Below are positions 44,452-54,577 of a stretch of 64,000 nucleotides of DNA, in pieces. The stretch lies in contig JABILA010000105.1 in NCBI GenBank assembly GCA_018654745.1, forward strand, positions 62,001-126,000. Reading direction: 5' to 3'. The notes below the pieces were generated by a model. That model had not been told where the DNA came from, ran no database searches, and worked only from the letters and a program-made list of their open reading frames with translations. Origin of the DNA: Alphaproteobacteria bacterium (GTDB taxonomy: Bacteria; Pseudomonadota; Alphaproteobacteria; UBA2966). A program made the translations under genes and the position numbers. Numbering within the stretch: the first letter of the stretch is position 1; every line of letters begins with the position of its first letter.

Positions 44452-44775
44452 ATTAACCTGCTGCATTAAGTTCGGCAGGACCCTGCGTGGATGTCCCGCT
44501 CACCTTTATATGCAGGCGTTAAGGAAGCCTGGTACCAAAAAATCCTGTCTTTTCATAATGGTTCTACTGTTTATATGGGCTTGTTCTAAGTCTAAACAAT
44601 GTGTAATCTCGCGCCGAATTCAGCATTAATCCATGCTGGTCGGGGGAGGGGTCTGTCCGACAATCACTGGTACCTTTATACATAGGTGCCGGAATTGTGC
44701 AGATGCATCCGGAACCATCGATCGGTTTGTTTGCCGCATGATATTGCGGCGTATGACGAGGAGACGGAACGGATC

Positions 44776-45618
44776 ATGTCGTTCAGTAATAAAATTGCCG
44801 CTATTGGCGCTGGAATAGCTTCGGTTGCAGGCTTTTCTGCCGCTGCCCTGGCCTCCCAGCCTGTGCCCTGGCAAACAGGTTTTCAGGCTGCTGTCACACC
44901 CGTGATGGAACAGATTAACGATTTTCATAATCTTCTTTTGGTTATCATCATTGTCATCACCATTTTCGTGACCGCCTTGATGATCTACGTCATGTGGCGT
45001 TTCAGTGCCAAAAACAATCCGGAACCAACCAAAACGACCCATAACACATTGTTGGAAGTCGTCTGGACAGCTGTTCCGATCATGATTTTGGTTGTTATTG
45101 CGGTGCCATCGCTGAAGCTTCTGTATCTGGAAGACAAGGCACCCAACGCCGAGATGACCCTGAAAGTCACAGCCAACCAGTTCTACTGGAACTATGAATA
45201 TCCCGATCATGGCGGCTTCTCCTTTGATGCGACCATGATATCAGATGATGAATTGAAGGCTGGCCAGCCCCGTCTTCTGGCAACTGACGAAGCTGTTGTC
45301 ATTCCGGTCAATACCGAAGTCCGGGTTTTGCTGGCAGCAGCGGATGTCATTCACGCCTGGGCCATGCCGTCCTTTGGTGTCAAGACAGATGCTGTTCCCG
45401 GTCGTCTGAATGAGACCTGGTTCAAGGTAACAAAGGAAGGCACTTATTACGGTCAGTGTTCTGAACTTTGTGGGACCAACCATGGCTTCATGCCGATTAT
45501 GGTCAAGGTTGTTTCGAAGGAAGATTTCGCCAAGTGGGTCGTCAAGGCCAAGGTCGAATATGCTTCGGACGATGCAGCAGAACCTGCTGTCAAAGTCGCA
45601 ACCATCACAAAAAATTAA
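44776..45618 (+). CDS. coxB: Cytochrome c oxidase subunit II
   Basis: 280 residues from the ATG at 44776. A signal peptide ending near ALAS precedes two membrane helices (NLLLVIIIVITIFVTALMIYVMW; VVWTAVPIMILVVIAVPSLKLLY). The periplasmic CuA domain has QFYWNYEYPD, His193 (HAWAMPSFGVKTDAVPGR) and Cys228, Glu230, Cys232, His236 and Met239, so the dinuclear CuA site is complete. No C-terminal cytochrome c domain is present. It accepts electrons from cytochrome c, possibly the membrane cytochrome at 16.5 kb. It is the first gene of the cox operon. Confidence 0.95.
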   Translation: MSFSNKIAAIGAGIASVAGFSAAALASQPVPWQTGFQAAVTPVMEQINDFHNLLLVIIIVITIFVTALMIYVMWRFSAKNNPEPTKTTHNTLLEVVWTAVPIMILVVIAVPSLKLLYLEDKAPNAEMTLKVTANQFYWNYEYPDHGGFSFDATMISDDELKAGQPRLLATDEAVVIPVNTEVRVLLAAADVIHAWAMPSFGVKTDAVPGRLNETWFKVTKEGTYYGQCSELCGTNHGFMPIMVKVVSKEDFAKWVVKAKVEYASDDAAEPAVKVATITKN

Positions 45619-45641
45619 GGCTCAATTCCGCAAACCATTAA

Positions 45642-47240
<1,599 letters not shown>

Positions 47241-47275
47241 ATACGGGTTAAACAGCACAGCTATACAAGGACAAC

Positions 47276-48217
47276 ATGACGGTGACACAAACGGTAACTT
47301 CATCTGCGGCGCAACAAGGCTCTGACCAGAGTCTTGAAGCGCAGCCCGGTGATTACATCGCCCTGCTTAAACCCAGGGTGATGTCGCTGGTTGTGTTTAC
47401 CGGATTTGTTGGCCTGTGGCTGGCACCGGGTGATATTCATCCGGTGATCGGCTTTGTGGCAATTCTCTGTATCGCGATTGCTGCCGGGGCGTCCGGTTCC
47501 ATTAATATGTGGTACGACGCAGATATCGATGCCGTGATGAAGCGAACCCGTAACCGGCCAATTCCGGCTGGCAAAGTTGCCGCAGGTGACGCCTTGTCAA
47601 TCGGTGTAATCCTGTCAGTGGGTTCAATCACCGTTATGGCGCTGGCCGTAAACTGGACAGCGGCTGCCTTGCTGGCTGGTACCATCGCCTTTTATGTCTT
47701 CATTTATACCATGTGGCTGAAGCGTCGCACGCCGCAGAACATTGTTATCGGTGGTGCTGCCGGTGCCTTCCCGCCGATGATTGGCTGGGCGGCTGCGACG
47801 GGCAGTGTCAGCCTCGAATCAATTGCCTTGTTCGCCATTATCTTCGTGTGGACACCACCGCATTTCTGGGCCCTGGCCCTTTATCGCAGTGGTGATTACG
47901 AACGTGCTGGTGTGCCTATGCTGCCGGTTGTCGCCGGACTGCCTGAGACCCGCCGCCAGATCATGATCTACAGCGTACTGCTGGTGCCGGTCACCTTGTT
48001 GCCCTGGTACATGGGCATGTCAGGGGCTTTTTACGGTATTTCAACGGCGGTTATGGGCGTTGCTTTTCTTGGCCTGGCCGGACTGATCCTGAAAGAAGGC
48101 GACGGACCCAGGGCCACAAAGTGGGCCAAATCCCTGTTCGCCTATTCCATATTTTATCTGTTCCTGATTTTTGTCTTGCTGGTCGTTGACCGGTTCGTCA
48201 CCAGCGGGGTCGCCTGA
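47276..48217 (+). CDS. ctaB: Protoheme IX farnesyltransferase (heme O synthase)
   Basis: 313 residues, with about nine membrane segments. The prenyltransferase motif [23 protein letters not shown] (NxxxDxxxD plus basic RP) is intact. The second motif, [30 protein letters not shown], and [28 protein letters not shown] follow. It farnesylates heme b to heme o, the precursor of heme a for CoxA. Confidence 0.95.
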   Translation: MTVTQTVTSSAAQQGSDQSLEAQPGDYIALLKPRVMSLVVFTGFVGLWLAPGDIHPVIGFVAILCIAIAAGASGSINMWYDADIDAVMKRTRNRPIPAGKVAAGDALSIGVILSVGSITVMALAVNWTAAALLAGTIAFYVFIYTMWLKRRTPQNIVIGGAAGAFPPMIGWAAATGSVSLESIALFAIIFVWTPPHFWALALYRSGDYERAGVPMLPVVAGLPETRRQIMIYSVLLVPVTLLPWYMGMSGAFYGISTAVMGVAFLGLAGLILKEGDGPRATKWAKSLFAYSIFYLFLIFVLLVVDRFVTSGVA

Positions 48218-48218
48218 T

Positions 48219-48329
48219 ATGCCTCCCAGCAAGGAACATCATAAACGGCGCGGCCGGAATTATCTTCTGGGCGGGGCTTTGCTGGCCCTGGTCGCCTTGT
48301 TCTATGTCATCACTCTGGTGAAGTTCTAG
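48219..48329 (+). CDS. 36-residue CoxF-like membrane protein
   Basis: An ATG 1 bp after the ctaB stop opens a 36-codon frame ending in TAG at 48327-48329, 3 bp before ctaG. It encodes a basic N-terminus (PPSKEHHKRRGRN) and one membrane helix (YLLGGALLALVALFYVITLVKF). A single-helix small protein at exactly this place, between ctaB and ctaG, is common in alphaproteobacterial cta/cox operons, where it is annotated as CoxF or unnamed. It probably assists oxidase assembly, but the function is not established. Confidence 0.75.
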   Translation: MPPSKEHHKRRGRNYLLGGALLALVALFYVITLVKF

Positions 48330-48332
48330 AGC

Positions 48333-48980
48333 ATGCCAGAAACAACTTCCACCACCACAAGCTCAACAAATCCCGCTGCTGTGCGCCGGCCTGAGGGTCG
48401 CAATGCGGCAACCGGTCTTGTGCTTGCAGGCGTGGCGCTGGGTATGGTGGGGATGGCTTTTGCCGCTGTGCCGCTTTATTCGCTTTTCTGCCAGGTCACT
48501 GGTTATGGTGGTACGTCGCAAGTTGCCGTTGAAGCACCCGGTGCTGTCAGTGGTCGCATGATAACGGTTCAATTTGATGCCAGCATCGCCAGCGGCATGC
48601 CGTGGAAATTCAAGCCGGTGCAGCGTGAAGTCAAGGTGCGCATCGGCGAAGAACAACTGGCGTTCTACCGTGCACACAATCCGCTGAACCGGGCCGTTAT
48701 GGGCACAGCGACCTATAACGTGACCCCGCATAAAGCGGGCCCCTATTTCAGCAAGATCGATTGCTTTTGTTTTACCGAGCAAGTTCTCGAGCCTGGCCAG
48801 TCAGTTGATATGCCGGTCTCGTTTTTCGTCGACCCTGACATTCTGAAAGACCCAGGTCTGGATGATGTCAGGACAATTACACTGTCTTATACCTTTTTCG
48901 AAAAACCGATTGTCAAAGATGATCAGGGCAGCCAGACCTCGGCTCTCTCTTCTGTCTCGGGCAATAAAGAATTGAATTAG
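48333..48980 (+). CDS. ctaG: Cytochrome c oxidase assembly protein CtaG/Cox11
   Basis: 215 residues. One N-terminal membrane helix (ATGLVLAGVALGMVGMAFAAVPLYSLFCQVTGYGG) is followed by a periplasmic immunoglobulin-like domain. The copper-binding pair is in KIDCFCFTEQVLEPGQ, and the AVPLYSLFC-x2-TG motif is diagnostic. It delivers Cu(I) to the CuB site of subunit I. The N-terminal ~25 residues are a Thr/Ser-rich cytoplasmic tail. Confidence 0.95.
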   Translation: MPETTSTTTSSTNPAAVRRPEGRNAATGLVLAGVALGMVGMAFAAVPLYSLFCQVTGYGGTSQVAVEAPGAVSGRMITVQFDASIASGMPWKFKPVQREVKVRIGEEQLAFYRAHNPLNRAVMGTATYNVTPHKAGPYFSKIDCFCFTEQVLEPGQSVDMPVSFFVDPDILKDPGLDDVRTITLSYTFFEKPIVKDDQGSQTSALSSVSGNKELN

Positions 48981-49043
48981 GGCAGGATATTGTGATGCAA
49001 TTATTTGAACCATTATTTTCAGGTTTGCGGGAGTAAGAAAACC

Positions 49044-49874
49044 ATGTCTACACACGCTAAAGGACATGACTATCATTTAGTGGACCCAAGTCCATGGCCA
49101 TTCATGGGCGCCATGTCAGCACTTGTGCTGGCTGTCGGAGCCCTGTTGTTCATGCATGACATTACCCCGTGGGTAATGCCGCTTGGTTTTGCCCTGGTGC
49201 TTTACACCATGTTCGTCTGGTGGCGCGACGTCATCGATGAGGCAACATTCCGGGGTGATCACACACCGGTCGTCCAGATCGGCATGCGTTATGGCATGGT
49301 CCTGTTCATTGCTTCCGAAGTGATGTTCTTTGTGGCCTGGTTCTGGGCGTTCTTTGATGCCAGCCTGTATCCAGGCGGCGTTGCCGGCAGTGAAGAAATG
49401 ATCGGTCGTGCAGCGCATACAGGTGGCATGTGGCCGCCTGAAGGCACCGAGGTTTTCAGCCCATGGGGTCTGCCGTTCCTGAACACACTGATCCTGCTGA
49501 CATCCGGCACGACGGTAACCTGGGCGCATCACGCGCTTAAAAAGGGTGACCAAAAAGGCCTGATCAATGGCTTGTGGCTGACGATTATTCTGGGCGCCAT
49601 CTTTACCGGCGTTCAGGCATATGAATATTCCCACGCCGGATTTGGCTTTGCCGATGGCATTTACAGCTCGACCTTCTACATGGCAACCGGCTTCCACGGT
49701 GCTCACGTATTGATCGGAACCATCTTCCTGGCGGTTTGCCTGGTGCGGTCCTACAAAGGCCACTTCAAGCCCGACCATCACTTTGGTTTTGAGGCTGCGG
49801 CCTGGTACTGGCACTTTGTTGATGTCGTCTGGCTGTTCCTGTTCTGTGGCGTTTACTGGTGGGGCGGCAGCTGA
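49044..49874 (+). CDS. coxC: Cytochrome c oxidase subunit III
   Basis: 276 residues from the ATG at 49044, seven membrane helices. [82 protein letters not shown] and the final [20 protein letters not shown] are classic for subunit III. The conserved Glu of the SEVMFF helix is present. It stabilises the active site and proton uptake of CoxA. A large hairpin begins 21 bp after its stop. Confidence 0.96.
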   Translation: MSTHAKGHDYHLVDPSPWPFMGAMSALVLAVGALLFMHDITPWVMPLGFALVLYTMFVWWRDVIDEATFRGDHTPVVQIGMRYGMVLFIASEVMFFVAWFWAFFDASLYPGGVAGSEEMIGRAAHTGGMWPPEGTEVFSPWGLPFLNTLILLTSGTTVTWAHHALKKGDQKGLINGLWLTIILGAIFTGVQAYEYSHAGFGFADGIYSSTFYMATGFHGAHVLIGTIFLAVCLVRSYKGHFKPDHHFGFEAAAWYWHFVDVVWLFLFCGVYWWGGS

Positions 49875-49894
49875 GGCTAAAAATATGATGGCCC

Positions 49895-49966
49895 TGCCGC
49901 CCGCTCCCCCTTCCGACCACCCAATGCAATTATACTGTGGGTGGTCGGAAGGGGGAGCGGGCGGCA
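49895..49966. repeat. Perfect 29-bp inverted repeat between coxC and the DUF983 gene
   Basis: Arms 49895-49923 and 49938-49966 are exact reverse complements (29 bp, GC-rich, core CTCCCCCTTCCGACC), with a 14-nt AT-rich loop. No U-run follows on either strand. In RNA it would form a very stable hairpin inside the cox operon mRNA. It could be a REP/MITE-like element, an RNase processing or stabiliser hairpin, or an attenuator that lowers expression of the DUF983 and SURF1 genes. Confidence 0.95.
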
Positions 49967-49996
49967 CGGTAATCATCCCCTGCAAAGCAGGGTAAA

Positions 49997-50395
49997 ATGT
50001 CAGAGACTGATAAAAATACTGTTTCCCCTTTTCGTGCCGGGTTCACCTGTCGGTGTCCCGGATGCGGAAAGGGGAAACTTTATTCCGGCTTGCTGAAAGT
50101 AGCTGACAAATGTGAAATCTGCAGTCTTGATCTGGGTGCCGAAGATTCAGGTGACGGACCGGCGGTATTTGTGATCCTGATCCTGGGATTTGTTATTGTC
50201 GGCCTCGCCGTCTGGGTTGAGTTTGCATTTTCCCCGCCCCTGTGGGTTCATCCTGTTCTGTGGTTTCCCACTATTCTCGCCGGTTCCATCTTTCTGTTGC
50301 GGGTCTTCAAATCAACGCTGATTTCCCTGCAATTTCACCACAAGGCAGGTGTTGGTGTGGTAGACGATACATCTTCCCATAACGCCTCTGAATGA
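49997..50395 (+). CDS. DUF983 family membrane protein
   Basis: 132 residues. An N-terminal zinc-ribbon-like pair (CRCPGCGKGKLYSGLLKVADKCEICSLDLG, CxC-x2-C ... C-x2-C) is followed by two membrane helices (AVFVILILGFVIVGLAVWVEF; PVLWFPTILAGSIFLLRVFKSTLISLQFHHKA). This is the DUF983 layout found between coxC and surf1 in alphaproteobacteria. A role in oxidase biogenesis is inferred from context only. Confidence 0.87.
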   Translation: MSETDKNTVSPFRAGFTCRCPGCGKGKLYSGLLKVADKCEICSLDLGAEDSGDGPAVFVILILGFVIVGLAVWVEFAFSPPLWVHPVLWFPTILAGSIFLLRVFKSTLISLQFHHKAGVGVVDDTSSHNASE

Positions 50396-50413
50396 TCCTG
50401 AATATTAGCTGAC

Positions 50414-51127
50414 ATGAACATCCGCTCCCTGGTCTGGCCCCTTGTTTTTACCATCCCCGCTGTTCTGATCTTGCTGACCATGGGGTTTTGGCAACTGGAG
50501 CGGCTTGCCTGGAAAGAACAACTGATTGCCGAGCGTGCAACAGCACTGGTTGCCGACCCGGTTTTGTTGCCGTCGACTGCGGATGATCTGCAAACAATGA
50601 ATTTCAGGCGGGTATTTGTCACCGGGCACTTCCTGCACGCCAAGGCCGTACACCTACAAAACCGCAATCATAACGGGGTGCGGGGTGTGGACGTGATTAC
50701 ACCGCTGAAAAGAACGGCCAGCGAAGGTGGTGGCCTTGTGCTTGTGAACAGAGGCTGGGTGCCACTGGCCAAACTGGAGATGCTGGCTGACGGGAACAAT
50801 TCGGCAGGCGCGATTAAACGGTTAAGCGGGGTGGTTCGCCTGGGAGCCAGAGGTCGAAACGATTTTACGCCCGACAATGTTCCGGAAAAATCATCGTGGT
50901 ATTCAGTTGACCCGGCGGCCATGGCGCAAGTGATGGAGATCGACGTACCGCCGCTGGTTCTGGATGCAGATCAGGTCTCGAAGCCGGGAGAATACCCGGT
51001 CTCAGGCCTCAGCCATTATGATCTCAAGAATAATCACCTGTCCTACGCCCTGACCTGGTTCGCACTTGCCGCTGCCCTGATGGTGATCTTCGGTCTTTTT
51101 GCCTGGCGACTTCGCGAACAGGACTGA
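50414..51127 (+). CDS. SURF1 family cytochrome oxidase biogenesis protein
   Basis: 237 residues. Membrane helices lie at both ends (VWPLVFTIPAVLILLTMGFWQLERLAWK; LSYALTWFALAAALMVIFGLFAWRLREQD), around a periplasmic domain with FRRVFVTGHFLHAKAVHLQNRN, GLVLVNRGWVPL and the final NNHLSYALTWF motif. SURF1 proteins bind heme a and help its insertion into subunit I. It is the last dedicated oxidase gene of the operon. Confidence 0.93.
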   Translation: MNIRSLVWPLVFTIPAVLILLTMGFWQLERLAWKEQLIAERATALVADPVLLPSTADDLQTMNFRRVFVTGHFLHAKAVHLQNRNHNGVRGVDVITPLKRTASEGGGLVLVNRGWVPLAKLEMLADGNNSAGAIKRLSGVVRLGARGRNDFTPDNVPEKSSWYSVDPAAMAQVMEIDVPPLVLDADQVSKPGEYPVSGLSHYDLKNNHLSYALTWFALAAALMVIFGLFAWRLREQD

Positions 51128-51145
51128 TGCGGTTAAACTTGCTTC

Positions 51146-52660
51146 ATGATGAAATCGTATAAAGAAGTAGAAGGGCGCTTCAAGCGTCTCACTGATCTTA
51201 ACGGGGCCCTGGCGGTCCTGCACTGGGATTCCGCCGCCATGATGCCTGCGGGCGGGGCCACGGCCCGGGCCGACCAGATCACCGCTTTGTCCATGGTCTG
51301 TCACGAGATGATGGTCGATCCGTCGCTTGCTGAATTGATGTCGGAAGCAGAAGCGGAAGCTGACAAAAGCCCGGACGACTTTGACAATTGGCGCTTGGCC
51401 AACCTGACCGAGATGCGTCGTACGTGGCGGCATGCCAACGCCGTCCCGTCCGATCTTGTTGAAGCCCTCAGCCAGGCAACTTCCGCCTGCGAAATGGTCT
51501 GGCGTGATGCCCGCCCGGACAATGATTTTGCCAGGCTGCAACCCTTGCTCAGCGATCTGGTGTCGCTGGTGCAGGAGGTGGCCGCCGCCAAGTCAGATGC
51601 CCTGGGGGTTGCCCCCTATGATGCCTTGCTGGATGAATTCGATCCTGGCACCCGCAGTGCCGATATTGATCCGCTGTTTGACGATCTCGATATTTTTCTG
51701 CCGGAATTTTTGCAAAAAGTCACGGATGTTCAGGCCAACGGGCAACAACCGGAAGCCTTTGCCGGATCATTTGCCATTGCCGATCAACGTGCCTTGGCAG
51801 AACGCCTGATGCACCAGCTGGGCTTTGACTTCGACTTTGGCCGTCTTGATATCAGCCACCATCCCTTTACCGGGGGTGTGCCAGATGATGTGCGGATCAC
51901 AACACGTTATTACGAGGACGACTTTACCCAGAGCCTGATGGGTGTTTTGCATGAAACCGGCCACGCTTTGTACGAGCGCGGATTGCCTGCACAATGGCGC
52001 CACCAACCTGTGGGCCTCGCCCGTGGCATGACCATGCATGAAAGCCAGTCGTTGATTATCGAAATGCTGGCCTGCCGTTCGGAAGAATTTGTCCGCTATC
52101 TGACACCTTTGGTCCGGGAAACCTTTTCTGGTTCGGGACCGGCCTGGGAAACTGAAAACCTGGTGCGCCTCTATCGTCGCGTAACGCCTGGTTTGATCCG
52201 GGTTGATGCGGACGAGGTAACCTATCCAGCCCATGTGATCCTGCGCTATCGCCTCGAGAAAAATCTGATTTCAGGCAACCTTGCCGTGGCTGATCTACCT
52301 GGTGCCTGGAACGAGGCCATGCAAAAAAGCCTCGGCCTGACGCCACCTGATGACCGGGACGGTGTGTTGCAGGATATTCATTGGCCCAGCGGTGCCTTCG
52401 GGTATTTCCCGACCTATACTCTGGGCGCAATTGCCGCAGCACAGTTGTTTGATGCAGCGCAATCAGACAATGACGCCGTTCTGACCGGGCTTGAACAAGG
52501 TGATTTTGAACCATTATTGTCGTGGCTGCGAGCCCATGTCCATGGGCAGGGCTCACTGATGTCGACCCAGGATCTGATGATCCAGGCCACAAAGCAGCCC
52601 CTGGATATCGATATCTACAAAGCCCATTTGACCCGGCGTTATTTGGGACATCAGGATTGA
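51146..52660 (+). CDS. Carboxypeptidase M32 (Taq family)
   Basis: 504 residues. The zinc motif HETGH is in MGVLHETGHALYERGLP, with the third ligand Glu in MTMHESQSLIIEML. HPFTGG, DVRITTRYYEDDF, IRVDADEVTYPAHVILRYRLEKNLI and DIHWPSGAFGYFPTYTLGAI are M32 signatures. It is a cytosolic metallocarboxypeptidase with broad specificity. It starts 18 bp after surf1, so it may be read from the cox transcript, although its function is unrelated. Confidence 0.93.
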   Translation: MMKSYKEVEGRFKRLTDLNGALAVLHWDSAAMMPAGGATARADQITALSMVCHEMMVDPSLAELMSEAEAEADKSPDDFDNWRLANLTEMRRTWRHANAVPSDLVEALSQATSACEMVWRDARPDNDFARLQPLLSDLVSLVQEVAAAKSDALGVAPYDALLDEFDPGTRSADIDPLFDDLDIFLPEFLQKVTDVQANGQQPEAFAGSFAIADQRALAERLMHQLGFDFDFGRLDISHHPFTGGVPDDVRITTRYYEDDFTQSLMGVLHETGHALYERGLPAQWRHQPVGLARGMTMHESQSLIIEMLACRSEEFVRYLTPLVRETFSGSGPAWETENLVRLYRRVTPGLIRVDADEVTYPAHVILRYRLEKNLISGNLAVADLPGAWNEAMQKSLGLTPPDDRDGVLQDIHWPSGAFGYFPTYTLGAIAAAQLFDAAQSDNDAVLTGLEQGDFEPLLSWLRAHVHGQGSLMSTQDLMIQATKQPLDIDIYKAHLTRRYLGHQD

Positions 52661-52703
52661 TTATTCAAGCAAGGCTGGCAGCGAAGTATGCGGAGGTTTG
52701 GTT

Positions 52704-53756
52704 ATGTCGGATAGTGTATCTACAAAGTGGGACCCCAGGTTTCGACGCAAACTAATCGCCCTTGGCGTGATCGTCGTTATTTCTGCCCTGGTCGGTGGCG
52801 GTTATGCACCCTTGGTCGGTGGCACCACAGGTGAAAGCCTGAGCCAGAAAGATATCCTTGTTTTTGGTGCCCATGGCATGCTGGTCGGTCTGTTTTTCAG
52901 TACATTCGAGTTATTTTACGTGCAGGGTTCTCCCGGACAATGGTTGCGCAGAATGCCGTTTGCCAAAGCGCTGTTGGCGAGATCCGTACTGAACACCGTG
53001 GTGATCGTATCGGCCTTTGTGATCGGTGGGCTGACAATGGTGCCGGAACGTTTCACCGACGCAGGTGCGATGGAAAGCTTCTTGCGTGATGTTGCCTTTT
53101 CCTTTGTTATCGCTTTGACATTTCAGTTTATTTTGACGGTGCGTCAGGTCATCGGTGGCCGCGTCCTGTGGAACCTGATTCTTGGCAGGTACCACCGGCC
53201 TGTAAAGGAAGACAGGATTTTTATGTTCCTCGACATGGTGGGATCGATGGTTGTGGCAGACAAGATGGGCGATCTGGGTGCCCAGTCCATGATTACCAGG
53301 TTCTTTTTTGATGTGGCCCAGGTAACCACGGCCTATGGCGGCGAGACGCATCGGTATGTTGGTGATGAAGTTGTTGTGACCTGGCCAACCAAACAAGGCA
53401 TCAAGGACGCAGATTGCATTCGCTGTTGTTTGGGTATCCGGGAGAGGATTTCACAAAAGGCCGATGAATATCAGGCCATGTTTGGTGCGGTACCTGATTT
53501 CCGTATCGGTCTTCACGCTGGTTCTGTTGTGGCGGCTGAATGCGGCGATGACAAACACGAAATTGTCTATTTTGGCGATACCATAAACACTGCTGCCAGG
53601 ATCGAACAATATTGCAAGGTGGCGGAGAAGAACTTCCTGGTCTCTGGTCACCTGGTGGAGATGTTGCCGGAGAATTCCGGCATCGAATTCAGTCACGTCA
53701 CCAATGTGACCCTCAAGGGTCACGAAACCGAAACGTCTCTTTATACCGCTGGATAG
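52704..53756 (+). CDS. Membrane-bound class III adenylate/guanylate cyclase
   Basis: 350 residues from the ATG at 52704, with GGAGG 9 bp upstream; a TTG two codons earlier is possible. About four hydrophobic segments fill residues ~17-160. The cyclase domain follows: metal Asp177 in FMFLDMVGSM, Asp221 in HRYVGDEVVVTWP, and the transition-state Asn/Arg in FGDTINTAARIEQY. All core catalytic residues seem present, so it is likely active on ATP or GTP. The layout resembles the alphaproteobacterial membrane cyclases of this family. Its place behind the oxidase and M32 genes may be chance. Confidence 0.87.
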   Translation: MSDSVSTKWDPRFRRKLIALGVIVVISALVGGGYAPLVGGTTGESLSQKDILVFGAHGMLVGLFFSTFELFYVQGSPGQWLRRMPFAKALLARSVLNTVVIVSAFVIGGLTMVPERFTDAGAMESFLRDVAFSFVIALTFQFILTVRQVIGGRVLWNLILGRYHRPVKEDRIFMFLDMVGSMVVADKMGDLGAQSMITRFFFDVAQVTTAYGGETHRYVGDEVVVTWPTKQGIKDADCIRCCLGIRERISQKADEYQAMFGAVPDFRIGLHAGSVVAAECGDDKHEIVYFGDTINTAARIEQYCKVAEKNFLVSGHLVEMLPENSGIEFSHVTNVTLKGHETETSLYTAG

Positions 53757-53776
53757 AAATACCGCTGAATAGAAGC

Positions 53777-53797
53777 CGATCCCCTGATCGCTTTTTT
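53777..53797 (+). terminator. Short hairpin with T-run after the cyclase gene
   Basis: CGATC (53777-53781) and GATCG (53786-53790) pair over a CCCT loop, followed by C and six T (53792-53797). The stem is short, but the U-tract is clear. It is located 20 bp after the cyclase stop, between it and the convergent GST gene. Confidence 0.5.
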
Positions 53798-53803
53798 GCC
53801 TGC

Positions 53804-54406
53804 TCAGGCAGGTGGGACAGTTTCGCTGAAAGATTCCCTGGTCGACAGGGCTTCGAACCATGACGCCAGGCCGGGCCGGGTATCTCGCCAGTTCATGTCT
53901 CCATGACGCAGATCGACGTAACCGAGAGCGGCGCCCAGTCCCAATGCGCCGAGGTTAATGGCTGCATCAATTGCGGGTGTGTCTTTTTCCAGGGCATCAA
54001 GACCCCGGGCAATTTTGCCGCGCTGGGCCGCGACCCAGTCGTCTGACTGCTCGCTTTCCGGGCGGCGGCGTTCCATCGTCGAAAGATAGGCCGCGTCCGT
54101 GATGCCGTCAGACAATGCCAATAGTCGCAATACCTGCCATCTGGCTTCGCCGGATGCAGGCAGCAACGGGTTCACGTCTGTCAGGCTGTCGAGATATTCG
54201 CAAATCACCGGGCTGTCAAAAAGGCTGGTGCCATCGTCACGGATCAGTGCCGGAACCTTGCTGAGGGGATTGGCATTCACGAGTTCGTCCGGTTTGTCGT
54301 AAGGCGCCGACTCAGTCATCTCAACCTGATCAGACAAACCTTTTTCGATAACAACCATACGAACCTTGCGGACATAGGGCGACAAATAGCTGATATAGAG
54401 TTTCAT
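53804..54406 (-). CDS. Glutathione S-transferase family protein
   Basis: 200 residues. The N-terminal thioredoxin-like domain begins KLYISYLSPYVRKVRMVVIEKGL, with a SPYVRK active-site turn (Ser in place of Cys/Tyr). VPALIRDDGTSLFDSPVICEYLDSL follows, with cis-Pro and the glutathione-binding Asp-Ser. The helical C-terminal domain ends RPGLASWFEALSTRESFSETVPPA. This resembles the YibF-type GSTs. The substrate is unknown. It is not closely similar to the GST at 4.5-5.2 kb. Confidence 0.87.
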   Translation of the reverse strand: MKLYISYLSPYVRKVRMVVIEKGLSDQVEMTESAPYDKPDELVNANPLSKVPALIRDDGTSLFDSPVICEYLDSLTDVNPLLPASGEARWQVLRLLALSDGITDAAYLSTMERRRPESEQSDDWVAAQRGKIARGLDALEKDTPAIDAAINLGALGLGAALGYVDLRHGDMNWRDTRPGLASWFEALSTRESFSETVPPA

Positions 54407-54577
54407 TTGATGATTTTCCCCCTGCCAGAGACCGTCCAGGCTTGTCGGACCCGTTGGACTTTGGTTTTAACCGGTTTTGGTGTAAAGCAGACAGTGATCT
54501 GCCTCGGATGACCTGAATTGACGATATGATGGCGGATTGTTTTAACTTTGACCATATCTAACGAAACAGAACAGATT

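Larger units (their letters stand above)
44132..44775 (+). other. Gene-free 644-bp leader between tldD and coxB with several hairpins
   Basis: No convincing gene is present; two short frames lack coding character. Visible structures are: 44207-44233, where GGTGTT and AACACC arms enclose CAAC-tttt-GTTG (near the tldD side); a CCTGC/GCAGG pair near 44457-44479; and GGTACCT / AGGTGCC (44669-44675 and 44684-44690, one G-U) with an 8-nt loop, about 85 bp before coxB. Two candidate RegA/RegR sites (listed separately) also lie here. The length suggests a regulated promoter and perhaps a structured 5' leader for coxB. Confidence 0.5.

Noticed and set aside
49116-49985. 289-codon open frame on the minus strand that spans the large hairpin
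   Set aside because: Antisense to coxC for most of its length; no recognisable domain.
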